This document shows positions 19,980 to 28,924 of a DNA stretch of 64,000 nucleotides, piece after piece (the stretch's first letter is position 1; each line of letters opens with the position of its first letter). The position numbers and the translations under genes were made by a program. The stretch is from VRUE01 sp963697915 (GTDB lineage: Bacteria; Actinomycetota; Thermoleophilia; Solirubrobacterales; 70-9): assembly GCA_963697915.1 (NCBI GenBank), contig OY969103.1, forward strand, positions 744,001-808,000. Reading direction: 5' to 3'. Below the pieces are notes generated by a model. It was given only the letters and a program-made list of their open reading frames with translations. It was not told the origin of the DNA and ran no database searches.

Positions 19980-21668
19980 GTGCCAACCCATGACGTACTG
20001 GTGATCGGCGCCGGGCTCGCTGGACAGCGGGCCGCCTTGGCCGCCGCCGAGCAAGGTGTATCGGTCGGGATCCTGAGCAAGGTCCACCCGGTTCGCTCGC
20101 ACTCGAACGCCGCCCAGGGCGGCATCAACGCGGCGCTCAACCCGGGCGACTCCTGGGAGTCGCACGCCTTCGACACGGTCAAGGGCTCCGACTACCTGGG
20201 CGACCAGGACGCGATCTCGATCATGTGCGAAGAGGCGCCGGAGGAAATCCTCCACCTCGAGCACCTCGGCGTCACCTTCCACCGCAACGAGGAGGGCAGG
20301 CTCGGAACCCGCGCCTTCGGCGGCGCCTCCGCCGCCCGCACCTACTACGTCGCCGACATCACCGGCCAGGCGATCATGCACGTCCTCTACGAGCAGCTGA
20401 TGAAGTACTCCGACTCGGTCGCCCGCTACGAGGAGTGGTTCTGCACGGCGCTGGCGATGGACGAGCAGGGCGAGTGCTGCGGGGTCGTCACCCGCAACAT
20501 CGCCGACGGCTCGATGCAGCTGTTCTCGGCGAAAGCGGTGATCCTCGCCTGTGGCGGCAACGGCCAGGTCTGGCAGCCGACCACCAACGCCTTGATCTGC
20601 ACCGGCGACGGGATCTCGATGGCCTACCGGGTCGGGGCCAAGCTGATGGACATGGAGATGATCCAGTACCACCCGACGACGCTCGCGGGCAAGGGCTTCC
20701 TGATCACCGAGGGCGCCCGTGGCGAGGGCGCCCACCTGCTCAACGCCAAGGGCGAGCGCTTCATGGAGCGCTACGCGCCAAACAAGATGGAGCTGGCCTC
20801 GCGCGACGTCGTCAGCCGCGCCGAGCAGACCGAGATCAACGAGGGCCGCGGCTTCCCCGACGGCACCGTCGCGCTCGACATCACGGTGGTGCCGAAGAAG
20901 CGCGTCCACGAGGCGCTGCGCGAGATCGTCCTCGTCGGCAAGGACTTCGCCGGGGTCGACATCACCAAGGAACCGATTCACATCAAGCCCGGCAACCACT
21001 ACACGATGGGCGGCGTCAAGACCGACGTCGACGGGCGCACCGACATCCCCGGCCTCTACGCCGCCGGCGAGACCGCCTGCGTCTCGGTCCACGGCGGCAA
21101 CCGGCTCGGCGCCAACTCGCTGCTCGACACGCTGATCTTCGGCCGCCGCTCCGGCGTCGACGCCGCCGGCCGCGCCAAGCGGATCGAGGGCTCGCGGCCC
21201 TCGCGCGGCGCGCTCGAGGCCGAGCAGGCCACGGTGGTGGCGATCGCGGCGCGCGAGAAGGGCTCCGGCCGCCGGGTCTCTGAGATCAAGCGCGAGCTGG
21301 GCGAGACGATGGACGCGAAAGTCGCCGTCTTCCGCGAGGAGGCCGGCATCCAGAGCGCCCTGGAGACCGTGCGGCGCCTCAAGGAGGAGGCCAAGAGCGC
21401 CTACATCGACGACAAGGGCAGCGTCTTCAACCAGGACATGCTGGGCGCGATCGAGCTCGGCTACATGCTCGACAACGCCGAGTGCACCTGCATCGCCGCG
21501 CTCGAGCGCAAGGAGAGCCGCGGCGCCCAGTACAGGACCGACTTCCCGGAGCGCAATGATGAGGAGTGGCTCAAACACATCGACCTGCAACAGGGTGACG
21601 ACGGTCCGGAGATCTCATACTCCGAGGTGACGATCACCCAGTGGGAACCCGAAGAGAGGAAGTACTAG
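19980..21668 (+). CDS. sdhA: Succinate dehydrogenase/fumarate reductase flavoprotein subunit
   Basis: 562 residues, GTG start. The FAD-binding Rossmann motif is VIGAGLAGQRAAL. The covalent FAD His is in VRSHSNAAQGGINAAL. Active-site stretches include TITEGARGEGA-like LITEGARGEGAHLLN, HYTMGGVKTD and HGGNRLGANSLLDTLIFGR. It oxidises succinate to fumarate and passes electrons to SdhB. It is followed four bases later by sdhB and then sdhE; no SdhC/SdhD anchor genes are present, indicating a non-classical class E type complex. Confidence 0.97.
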   Translation: MPTHDVLVIGAGLAGQRAALAAAEQGVSVGILSKVHPVRSHSNAAQGGINAALNPGDSWESHAFDTVKGSDYLGDQDAISIMCEEAPEEILHLEHLGVTFHRNEEGRLGTRAFGGASAARTYYVADITGQAIMHVLYEQLMKYSDSVARYEEWFCTALAMDEQGECCGVVTRNIADGSMQLFSAKAVILACGGNGQVWQPTTNALICTGDGISMAYRVGAKLMDMEMIQYHPTTLAGKGFLITEGARGEGAHLLNAKGERFMERYAPNKMELASRDVVSRAEQTEINEGRGFPDGTVALDITVVPKKRVHEALREIVLVGKDFAGVDITKEPIHIKPGNHYTMGGVKTDVDGRTDIPGLYAAGETACVSVHGGNRLGANSLLDTLIFGRRSGVDAAGRAKRIEGSRPSRGALEAEQATVVAIAAREKGSGRRVSEIKRELGETMDAKVAVFREEAGIQSALETVRRLKEEAKSAYIDDKGSVFNQDMLGAIELGYMLDNAECTCIAALERKESRGAQYRTDFPERNDEEWLKHIDLQQGDDGPEISYSEVTITQWEPEERKY

Positions 21669-21672
21669 GACG

Positions 21673-22806
21673 ATGGCCGAGTACACGCTGAAAGTCCGCC
21701 GCTACCAGCCCGAGAGCGGCGAGGGGCCCTACTGGGAGCAGTTCGACGTCGACCTCGACCCCTCGCTCTCGGTCCTCGACGGCCTGCTCCAGGCCAAGGA
21801 CCGCGAGGACGGCTCGCTCTCGGTGCGCTGCTCCTGCCGGGCGGCGATCTGCGGCTCCTGCGGGATGAAGATCAACGGCCAGTCCGGGCTCGGCTGCAAG
21901 ACCCAGATCGGCGAGGCCCAGGAGCTGGCCGAGAAGAAAGCCAGCGTCAGCCCCAGCGACGAGCCGCCGGTGATCGTCGTCGAGCCGATGGGGAACATGC
22001 CCGTGATCAAGGACCTGATCACCGACATGGAGTCGACCCACTGGACCAAGATCCGCCGCGTCACCCCCTGGCTCCTGCCCCACGGCGAGGCGCCCGAGCG
22101 CGAGTACGTGGTCGAGCCCGAGTCGATGATCGACATCACCCAGTCGATGGCCTGCATCCAGTGCGGCGCCTGCGTCTCCTCCTGCCTCTCGATGGAAGCA
22201 GACCCCGACTTCATCGGCCCGGCGGCACTGGCCAAGGCCTACCGCTTCGTCGGCGACCCGCGCGACGGCGAGACCGTCGAGCGCCTCCACGACCTGGCCA
22301 ACGACCCGCACGGGATCTACGACTGCACCCACTGCTTCAGCTGCGTCGATGCCTGTCCGAAGGGCGTCGCGCCGATGGACCAGATCATGCGCCTGCGCCG
22401 CAAAGCCGGCGAGGCTGGGGTCGAGGATTCCAATTCCGGCCACTCCCACGAGATGGCCTTCGTCAACATCATCGAGAAGAAGGGCACGCTCGACGAGGCG
22501 CTGCTCGTCCAGGAGTCCTATGCGCCGGGCATCAAAGGAAAGCTCAAACCGAGCAAGCGCGGGATCACGGAAACGATCAAATCGATGCCGACCATCCTGC
22601 GGGCCCTGAAAGTCCGCAAGGTCGGGATCAAAAAGGCGATCCCGGGCCTCCACCACAGCCTGCCCAAGGACACGATGGAGGACGTCAAGGCGATCTACAA
22701 GCACGCCAACGAGCACCGCGAGGAATTCAACATCTACATCAAGGGCGAGGAGGACGTCGAGCCCGAGCCCGACGAGACCGAGAAGACGGAGGAGACGACC
22801 GCATGA
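21673..22806 (+). CDS. sdhB: Succinate dehydrogenase iron-sulfur subunit with extended C-terminus
   Basis: 377 residues, about 120 longer than E. coli SdhB. The [2Fe-2S] ligands are in CSCRAAICGSCGMKING. The second domain has CIQCGACVSSCLSME and CTHCFSCVDACPKGVAP for the [4Fe-4S] and third cluster. The C-terminal ~110 residues are soluble and charged and may contact SdhE. Its TGA overlaps the ATG of sdhE (ATGA), so translation is coupled. Confidence 0.96.
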   Translation: MAEYTLKVRRYQPESGEGPYWEQFDVDLDPSLSVLDGLLQAKDREDGSLSVRCSCRAAICGSCGMKINGQSGLGCKTQIGEAQELAEKKASVSPSDEPPVIVVEPMGNMPVIKDLITDMESTHWTKIRRVTPWLLPHGEAPEREYVVEPESMIDITQSMACIQCGACVSSCLSMEADPDFIGPAALAKAYRFVGDPRDGETVERLHDLANDPHGIYDCTHCFSCVDACPKGVAPMDQIMRLRRKAGEAGVEDSNSGHSHEMAFVNIIEKKGTLDEALLVQESYAPGIKGKLKPSKRGITETIKSMPTILRALKVRKVGIKKAIPGLHHSLPKDTMEDVKAIYKHANEHREEFNIYIKGEEDVEPEPDETEKTEETTA

Positions 22807-23702
22807 AGCTCGCCTACTGGCCCGGCTGCGTCTCGCGCGGCTTCACCCCCGAACTCCACGGCTCGATGGCCTTCACGGCCGAGCGGCTCGGCATCGAGCT
22901 GGTCGAACTCGACCGCGCCAACTGCTGCGGCGCCGGCGTGATCGCCGAGCACAACCAGGAGCTCGCCGACACCCTCAACGCGCGCACCTTCGCCCTCGCC
23001 CAGCAGACCGGGCTGGCGATGATGAACATCTGCTCGACCTGCCAGGGCGCCCAGTCGGAGTGCCAGCAGCGCCTCGACGCCGACTCCGCCTACCGCGCCC
23101 ACATCAACGAGGTGCTCAGCGGCCAGGGCCTCGAGTACGTCAAGGGCAAGGACGGCTTCACCAACAAAAACTTCCTCTGGCTGCTGGTCGAGGACTACGG
23201 CCTGGACAAGCTCGCCGAGAAGGTCGTGCGGCCGCTCTCCGGGCTGCGCGTCGGCCCCTTCTACGGCTGCTACGTGGTGCGGCCCAAGGAGCGGCTCGGC
23301 TACGACGAGTACCCCGACCGCGACATCTATCTGGAGAAGGTGATCGAGGTCCTCGGCGGCGAGGTGGTCGAGTACGACGGCGCCCGCAAGTGCTGCGGCT
23401 TCCCGGTCGTGACGATGAACCGCGAGACCTCGCTGCGCCAGTCCGGCACCCACGTCGGCGACGCCCTCGACGCCGGCGCCGACTGCCTCGTCACCCCCTG
23501 CCCGCTCTGCCACCTCAACCTCGACATGCAGCAGCCGGAGGCGGCCAAGGTCGTCAACCGCGACCTCGGGCTCGCCGTCCTGCACCTGCCGCAGCTGGTC
23601 GGCCTGGCGCTCGGCGCCGAGCCCAAGCAGCTCGGCATGGGCCATCACGTCGCTTCCACCAAGTGGGTGCAGGAGCGACTGGCAGCGCCCGCCGTTGCCT
23701 AG
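22803..23702 (+). CDS. sdhE: SdhE/HdrB-like CCG-domain subunit of succinate:quinone reductase
   Basis: 299 residues, with two copies of the cysteine-rich CCG domain found in heterodisulfide reductase subunit B and in class E succinate dehydrogenases: WPGCVSRG, ANCCGAG and CSTCQG in the first; YGCYVV, RKCCGFP and CPLCHLN in the second. There are no membrane helices, so the complex would bind the membrane peripherally. The protein replaces the haem anchor subunits and passes electrons to quinone through a non-cubane cluster in the known family members. ATGA overlap with sdhB fixes the start. Confidence 0.92.
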   Translation: MKLAYWPGCVSRGFTPELHGSMAFTAERLGIELVELDRANCCGAGVIAEHNQELADTLNARTFALAQQTGLAMMNICSTCQGAQSECQQRLDADSAYRAHINEVLSGQGLEYVKGKDGFTNKNFLWLLVEDYGLDKLAEKVVRPLSGLRVGPFYGCYVVRPKERLGYDEYPDRDIYLEKVIEVLGGEVVEYDGARKCCGFPVVTMNRETSLRQSGTHVGDALDAGADCLVTPCPLCHLNLDMQQPEAAKVVNRDLGLAVLHLPQLVGLALGAEPKQLGMGHHVASTKWVQERLAAPAVA

Positions 23703-23714
23703 CGGCGACGACGC

Positions 23715-23933
23715 TCAGAGCTGGAGGCCGAGGAACGCGGTGCCGAAGGCGGCGAGGATCCCGGCCAGCGTGACGATCATCGCTGTCTGAAGCCTGTCGA
23801 AGCGATCGTCCATGTGGGAACGCAGATCATCGACATGTCCGCGCAGATCGTCGACGCTGCGGCGCACGTCGTCGACCTGATCGGCGAGGCGGTCGAGCCG
23901 GTCGTCGTTCCAGTTTGTCCTTGCGCCCTCCAT
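23715..23933 (-). CDS. Small coiled-coil tail-anchored membrane protein
   Basis: 72 residues. Heptad-like repeats (LADQVDDVRRSVDDLRGHVD and similar, about residues 15-45) predict a coiled coil, followed by one C-terminal membrane helix (MIVTLAGILAAFGTAFLGL). It is convergent with sdhE and ends 13 bases from it. Its size and arrangement match small, uncharacterised proteins; no function assigned. Confidence 0.75.
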   Translation of the reverse strand: MEGARTNWNDDRLDRLADQVDDVRRSVDDLRGHVDDLRSHMDDRFDRLQTAMIVTLAGILAAFGTAFLGLQL

Positions 23934-24028
23934 CGCAACCAGGCTAGCGGACAAGACGTTACACGTGGTTAGCGGAAGCGTGACGGACAGATAGCCGATA
24001 TCGTTCTCCCTGGTGAGCCGGGAAGCCT

Positions 24029-24052
24029 GGTCGGCAAGACTCGTCGCCGACC
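24029..24052 (+). other. Leader hairpin upstream of the ion transporter gene
   Basis: GGTCGGC and GCCGACC form a 7-bp stem with a 10-base loop, 14 bases before the transporter start, within a 132-base leader that also contains GTGAGCCGGGAAGCC. It could be a structured regulatory leader, but I cannot match it to a known riboswitch class. Confidence 0.3.
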
Positions 24053-24065
24053 CCGAAAGGCCCCG

Positions 24066-25337
24066 ATGGCAATTGCCGTAGCCACCTTCCTGATCGCCCT
24101 CGCGATCATCGCCAGCGAGAAGCTGCACCGCACCAAGGTCGCCCTGCTCGGCGCCGCGATCGTCGTCCTCTTCGTCGGCGACTTCTCCCAGGAGCAGGCG
24201 ATCGAGTCGGTTGACTTCAACACGATCGGCCTCCTGGTCGGGATGATGATCCTCGTCTACCTGACCCAGCAGACCGGCGTCTACGACTACGTCGCGATCC
24301 GCGCCGGGCAGCTCTCCGGCGGGCGCTCCTTCGCGCTGACGATGAGCCTGGCCGCGATCACGGCGCTGCTCTCCGCCTTCCTCGACAACCTGACCACGAT
24401 CCTCTTGGTCGCGCCGATCACCTTCCTGCTCGCCGACGCACTCGACATCGAGGCGGTGCCGCTGCTGATCATCGAGGTGATGGCCTCCAACATCGGCGGC
24501 ACCGCGACCCTGATCGGCGACCCGCCGAACATCATCATCGCCGGCGCCACCGGGCTCAGCTTCAACGCCTTCATCGTCAACCTGGCGCCGATCGTGGTCG
24601 TCACCTTCGCCGTCGTCGTGCCGCTGCTCTACCTCGTCTTCCGGCGCCGGCTGCAGGTCGAGGAGAAGGACCGGCGCGCGGTGATGGAGCTCGACGCGCT
24701 GGCGTCGATCCGCGACGCGGCTGAGCTGCGCCGCACCGGCCCGGTCCTGATCGCGACCGTGCTTGCCTTCTTCGCCCACCAGGCGCTCCACGTCGAGCCG
24801 GCGACGGTGGCGCTCGCGGGCGCCTCGGTCGGGCTGCTGGTGACCCGTGTCGATCTCGAGAAGGCGCTCTCCAGCATCGAGTGGACGACGCTCTTCTTCT
24901 TCATCGGCCTCTTCGTCATGGTCGGCGCCCTCGAGGCGACCGGTGCGATCGACCACGTCGCCGAGGCGGTCGCGGACCTCACCGGCGGCGAGCGCAGCGC
25001 CGAGCTGCTCGGCATCGTCTGGGTCGCCGCCCTGGGCTCGGCCGTCGTCGACAACATCCCCTTCACGACGGCGATGATCCCGGTGGTGACCCAGCTGCAA
25101 GAAGCAGCGGGGGCGGGTGACGACGACGCCTACTGGTGGGCGCTCTCGCTGGGCGCCTGCTTCGGCGGCAACGCGACCCTGATCGCCGCCGCCGCCAACG
25201 TCGCCGCCGCCGGGATGGCGGAACGGGCGGGGACGCCGATCGGGTTCATGGCCTTCCTCCGCGTCGGCCTGCCTGTCACCCTGATCTCGGTCGCCCTCGC
25301 GTCCGCCTACATCGCAATCCGCTACATAGCGCTCTGA
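24066..25337 (+). CDS. ArsB/NhaD-superfamily (P-protein-like) ion transporter
   Basis: 423 residues, about 11 membrane helices. The two inverted repeats of the IT superfamily each carry the conserved signature: FLDNLTTILLVAPITF with GGTATLIGDPPNIIIA, and VVDNIPFTTAMIPVV with GGNATLIAAAANVAAAG. It probably exchanges sodium or an anion such as arsenite or a carboxylate for protons; the substrate cannot be read from sequence. A CBS-domain gene follows after 11 bases with a strong Shine-Dalgarno sequence and probably forms a regulatory pair. Confidence 0.9.
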   Translation: MAIAVATFLIALAIIASEKLHRTKVALLGAAIVVLFVGDFSQEQAIESVDFNTIGLLVGMMILVYLTQQTGVYDYVAIRAGQLSGGRSFALTMSLAAITALLSAFLDNLTTILLVAPITFLLADALDIEAVPLLIIEVMASNIGGTATLIGDPPNIIIAGATGLSFNAFIVNLAPIVVVTFAVVVPLLYLVFRRRLQVEEKDRRAVMELDALASIRDAAELRRTGPVLIATVLAFFAHQALHVEPATVALAGASVGLLVTRVDLEKALSSIEWTTLFFFIGLFVMVGALEATGAIDHVAEAVADLTGGERSAELLGIVWVAALGSAVVDNIPFTTAMIPVVTQLQEAAGAGDDDAYWWALSLGACFGGNATLIAAAANVAAAGMAERAGTPIGFMAFLRVGLPVTLISVALASAYIAIRYIAL

Positions 25338-25348
25338 GGAGGAATCGG

Positions 25349-25825
25349 ATGCCGGACTCGATCGTCAAGCAAGCGCTACGGGAGATAGAGCCGCTCGACG
25401 CCGACGAGCTGATCGGCCCGGCCGCGCGGCGGGTGATCGACGAGGGCCTGCCGGCGCTGCCGGCGGTCGAGCCCGACGGCAGCTTCACCGGCATCTTCGG
25501 CGAGCGCGAGTTCATGGCGGCGCTCTTCCCCGGCTACGTCGGCGAGCTGGCCTCGGCGGCGATGATCTCGCGCTCGGTCGACGAGACGATCGAGCGACGC
25601 AGCGCCTGCAGCGAGGAACCGATCCGCCGCTACCTGACCACCGACCACGTGCTCGTCGAGGACGCTTACTCCGACACCCAGCTGGCCGAGCTCTTCCTCC
25701 ACCACCGGGTGCTGATCGTCCCGATCGCGACCGGCGGCCGCGTGCATGCCGTCGTCACCCGCCACGACTTCTTCAGCGCCCTGGTCGACCGCTTCGGCAC
25801 GATCGCCGAGGACTTAGGGGACTGA
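25349..25825 (+). CDS. Two-CBS-domain regulatory protein
   Basis: 158 residues with two CBS repeats: residues about 10-75 (ELIGPAARRVIDEGLPALPA, then GIFGEREFMAAL) and 100-155 (RRYLTTDHVLVEDAY, then IVPIATGGRVHAVVTRHDFF). CBS pairs bind adenine nucleotides. GAGGAGG lies 8 bases before the ATG. Placed directly after the ion transporter, it may gate the transporter according to nucleotide or c-di-AMP level, which is inference. Confidence 0.88.
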   Translation: MPDSIVKQALREIEPLDADELIGPAARRVIDEGLPALPAVEPDGSFTGIFGEREFMAALFPGYVGELASAAMISRSVDETIERRSACSEEPIRRYLTTDHVLVEDAYSDTQLAELFLHHRVLIVPIATGGRVHAVVTRHDFFSALVDRFGTIAEDLGD

Positions 25826-25876
25826 CGAGGTCCAGACGTCGCCAGGCAAGGACGCAGGGGAGGGCGAAGAGCAGCG

Positions 25877-26926
25877 CTATTTGGCCGACAGAGGACGCCG
25901 CATGGCGGCGCCTGGGGCCGTCAGCAGGCCGCGCTCGACCAGGAGCTCGGCGATCTGGACCGTGTTGGTGGCGGCGCCCTTGCGCAGGTTGTCTGAGACG
26001 ACCCAGAGGTCGATCGCGCGCTCGTTGCCGGGGTCGCGGCGGATGCGCCCGACGAAGACGTCGTCGCGGCCGGCCGCCTCGATCGCCAGCGGGTAGCGCC
26101 CGGCCGCCGGGTCGTCGACGACGGTGACCCCGGGGGCCGCCGCCAGCAGCTCACGGGCGCGCTCGGGCGAGAGCGGCTCGCGGGTCTCGACGTTGACCGC
26201 CTCGGAGTGGCCGGTGACGACCGGGACGCGGACGCAGGTGGCGCTGACCCGGATCGCCTCGTCGGCGAGGATCTTGCGCGTCTCGTTGATCAGCTTGCGC
26301 TCCTCGTCGGTGTGATCGTCGCCGTCGGGGAAGCTGCCTGCTTGCGGCAGGGCGCTGAAGGCGATCCGGTGCGGGTAGACCGAGACGACCGGGTCGTGGT
26401 CCTCGAGCACGGCCTTGGACTGGGCCAGCAGCTCGTCGATCGCCGCCTTGCCGGTGCCGGAGACCGCCTGGTAGGTGGAGATCACGAGCCGCTCGATGCC
26501 GGCCTCGTCGTGCAGCGGCTTGAGCGCGACGACCATCTGCATGGTCGAGCAGTTGGGGTTGGCGACGATGCCCTTGTGCCCGTCGAGGGCGTCGGGGTTG
26601 ACCTCGGCGACGACCAGGGGCACGTCGTCGTGCATGCGCCAGTAGCTGGTGTTGTCGACGACGACGGCGCCGGCCGCGACCAGCTTCGGCGTCCACTCGG
26701 CGCTGATCGCGCCACCGGCCGAGGAGAGGACCAGGTCGAGGCCGCCGATCGTGTCCTCGCGCAGGGGCTGCACCTCGAGCTCCCGTCCGCCCCACTCGAT
26801 CGACCTGCCGACGGAGCGCTCGGAGGCGAAGGGGACGACCTCGGAGGCCGGGAACCGGCGCTCGGCGAGCAGGCCGAGGATCGTCGACCCGACCAGGCCG
26901 GTGGCGCCTACTACGCCGACCCTCAT
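25877..26926 (-). CDS. asd: Aspartate-semialdehyde dehydrogenase
   Basis: 349 residues. The NADP-binding start is VGVVGATGLVGSTIL; the catalytic Cys is in VANPNCSTMQMV (about residue 126), and the active-site His is in RVPVVTGHSEAVNVE. It reduces aspartyl phosphate to the semialdehyde on the way to lysine, diaminopimelate, threonine and methionine. It overlaps ask by four bases (ATGA), so the two enzymes of the pathway are co-translated. Confidence 0.97.
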   Translation of the reverse strand: MRVGVVGATGLVGSTILGLLAERRFPASEVVPFASERSVGRSIEWGGRELEVQPLREDTIGGLDLVLSSAGGAISAEWTPKLVAAGAVVVDNTSYWRMHDDVPLVVAEVNPDALDGHKGIVANPNCSTMQMVVALKPLHDEAGIERLVISTYQAVSGTGKAAIDELLAQSKAVLEDHDPVVSVYPHRIAFSALPQAGSFPDGDDHTDEERKLINETRKILADEAIRVSATCVRVPVVTGHSEAVNVETREPLSPERARELLAAAPGVTVVDDPAAGRYPLAIEAAGRDDVFVGRIRRDPGNERAIDLWVVSDNLRKGAATNTVQIAELLVERGLLTAPGAAMRRPLSAK

Positions 26927-28218
26927 GCGACCGTGGGTCGGTGGTCGGCGCCCATCGGGTCCTCGGCCCGGACCGCGTCGGCGCCGAGCTCGAAGGCCTC
27001 GTGCAGGGCGCGGACGGCGTCGGGCACGCGGTCAGCGGAGATGACGCAGGAGATCTTGATCGGCGAGGTGGAGATCATCTCGATGTTGATCCCCTCGCCG
27101 CCGAGCACGGCGAAGACCTTGGCGGCGACGCCGGGATGCGAGCGCATGCCGGCGCCGACGATCGAGACCTTGCCGATGCGCTCGTCGGTGCGCACGCCCT
27201 GACTGACGTCGAGGCCGCTGACCGTGTCGGTGGCGGCGGTCAGGTCGGAGCGGTCGACGGTGAAGGAGAGGTCGGCGAGGGCGTCATCGCCGACCGGCTC
27301 GTTCTGGATGATCACGTCGACGTTGATGCCGGCGTCGGCGAGCGCGGTGAAGATGCGGCCGGCGACGCCGGGCTCGTCCTGGACCCCGGTCAGGGTCACG
27401 CGCGCCTCTCCCTCGGAGTGGGTGACTGCGGTTACGAACGGTTGCTCCATGGTCTGCTCGCTGGCCTCCTCTTCGCTGACGACGAGGGTACCGGGGCCGT
27501 CCTCGAAGCTGCTGCGGCAGTGGATGCGCACGCCGTTGTTGCGCGCGTACTCGACCGAGCGCAGCTGCAGGACCCGGGCCCCGGAGGCCGACATCTCGAG
27601 CATCTCCTCATACGAGGTGGCCGCCAGCTTGCGGGCGTCGGGGACGATCCGCGGGTCGGCGCTGAAGACGCCGGCGACGTCGGTGTAGATCTCGCAGACG
27701 CGCGCGTCGAGGGCGGCGGCGAGCGCGACCGCCGTCGTGTCGGAGCCGCCCCGCCCCAGGGTGGTCACGTCGCGGCTGTCGGTGGAGACGCCCTGGAAGC
27801 CGGCGACGAGGACGATCCGGTCCGCCTCCAGGGTCTCGAAGATGCGCTTGGCGCGGACGTCGATGATCTTCGCCCTGGTGTGCGAGGAGTCGGTGACGAT
27901 CCCCGCCTGCGAGCCGGTCAGCGAGATCGCGCTGTGGCCCATGTCGTGGATCGCCATCGCGCAGAGCGCGCAGGAGATCCGCTCGCCGCTGGAGAGCAGC
28001 ATGTCCATCTCGCGGGCGACCGGACGCTCGGAGATCTCCAGCGCCTGGGCGACCAGCTCGTCGGTCGCCTTGCCGCGGGCGGAGAGCACCGCGACCACGC
28101 GGCAGCCGCCCTCGCGAGCGGCGACGATCCGCCGCGCGGCGCGCTTGATCTCCTCGGCGCCGGCGACCGAGGTGCCGCCGAACTTCATCACGACGATGTC
28201 TGACTTCGGCTCACTCAT
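26923..28218 (-). CDS. ask: Aspartate kinase with two ACT domains
   Basis: 431 residues, beginning with the family signature VMKFGGTSVAGAEEI. The kinase domain continues to FSADPRIVPDARKL. Two C-terminal ACT domains (from about residues 270 and 350; GVQDEPGVAGRIFTALADAG and GAGMRSHPGVAAKVFAVLG) bind lysine or threonine for feedback inhibition. It phosphorylates aspartate as the first step of the aspartate family pathway. It precedes asd in the operon. Confidence 0.97.
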   Translation of the reverse strand: MSEPKSDIVVMKFGGTSVAGAEEIKRAARRIVAAREGGCRVVAVLSARGKATDELVAQALEISERPVAREMDMLLSSGERISCALCAMAIHDMGHSAISLTGSQAGIVTDSSHTRAKIIDVRAKRIFETLEADRIVLVAGFQGVSTDSRDVTTLGRGGSDTTAVALAAALDARVCEIYTDVAGVFSADPRIVPDARKLAATSYEEMLEMSASGARVLQLRSVEYARNNGVRIHCRSSFEDGPGTLVVSEEEASEQTMEQPFVTAVTHSEGEARVTLTGVQDEPGVAGRIFTALADAGINVDVIIQNEPVGDDALADLSFTVDRSDLTAATDTVSGLDVSQGVRTDERIGKVSIVGAGMRSHPGVAAKVFAVLGGEGINIEMISTSPIKISCVISADRVPDAVRALHEAFELGADAVRAEDPMGADHRPTVA

Positions 28219-28266
28219 CAGAACGCCCGAGGATAGTCGTGGGAGAACCTCTGCGCCGCTCGGTTG

Positions 28267-28524
28267 TCAGGCGACGTCGCGGCCCCCGCCGAGGATCTCC
28301 TCGGGGGTCAGTATGCGAATCGAGCCGTCCGCCGAGACGAGCACTGCCGAGGAACCCCTCTCTGCCGCCCGCCGCATTTCACGCTCGGTGTAGGGCGTAT
28401 CCGCGTCGATGAAAGACGACCGTTCGGGAACGATCGGCCTTTCTTCGATCGCCGCCTCGATCGCCTCGTCCATCAGCCTGCTGGCGGGAGACTGCACTCC
28501 GTTCTTTACGGTCATCCCTTCCAT
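28267..28524 (-). CDS. Small protein of unknown function, second gene of a two-gene unit
   Basis: 85 residues, acidic, with no membrane segment. Features visible: EAIEAAIEERPIVPERSSF and a C-terminal SAVLVSADGSIRILTPEEIL, which reads as a short beta hairpin. It overlaps the end of the preceding gene by 13 bases (28512-28524). Base composition is less GC-rich than its neighbours. The compact overlapping pair of small genes resembles toxin-antitoxin or accessory modules, but no such family is recognised. Confidence 0.6.
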   Translation of the reverse strand: MEGMTVKNGVQSPASRLMDEAIEAAIEERPIVPERSSFIDADTPYTEREMRRAAERGSSAVLVSADGSIRILTPEEILGGGRDVA

Positions 28525-28850
28525 CCCTCGATCATCGCGAGATACCCGTTCTTGAGGTCGCTGATTGCCGCGCGCATACCCTCACCCAGGGTACCGCGAT
28601 GAACCTCGACCCCTTTCTGCTTACCGCTCCTCTGGGTATAGCGATGCATCTCATTGAATCCATGGGCGGCATCGTAGACACGTATCGTCTGTATCCCTCC
28701 GGGGGTCGGCAAGGCCAACATGACGGTGTAGTCGACGACCGTGCCGCGATCGGTGGTGAAGTCGACCCACATCAGGACGCCTTTGGCGGCATCGATGATG
28801 TCCCAGTAGCCCGCACTCACGAACCGATCGTGATTTCCCGCGGCGCGCAA
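28512..28850 (-). CDS. Small uncharacterised protein, first gene of a two-gene unit
   Basis: 112 residues from TTG 28850; GTG at 28820 would give 102. It has a beta-rich core (GVLMWVDFTTDRGTVVDYTV) and a conserved-looking tail (RVYDAAHGFNEMHRYT, then LGEGMRAAISDLKNGYLAM). I believe it belongs to a small domain-of-unknown-function family seen in varied bacteria, but the assignment is from memory. It overlaps the downstream 85-residue gene. The region 28300-28900 has lower GC than the surroundings, hinting at transfer. Confidence 0.65.
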   Translation of the reverse strand: MRAAGNHDRFVSAGYWDIIDAAKGVLMWVDFTTDRGTVVDYTVMLALPTPGGIQTIRVYDAAHGFNEMHRYTQRSGKQKGVEVHRGTLGEGMRAAISDLKNGYLAMIEGWKG

Positions 28851-28924
28851 GTGGTGCGCTCAGACGAAATTCTTCGTCTCGTTATCGAGTCAATTGTGCG
28901 ACGAATCGATGCGACGAGCCTTCG

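Noticed and set aside
18552..21590. 1012-residue minus-strand ORF across sdhA and the peptidase gene
   Set aside because: Codon-bias shadow. The plus strand encodes well conserved SdhA and M28 peptidase over the same bases.
23940..24065. Possible cobalamin or other riboswitch before the ion transporter
   Set aside because: GTGAGCCGGGAAGCC and a short stem recall parts of known riboswitches, but no full core motif could be aligned.
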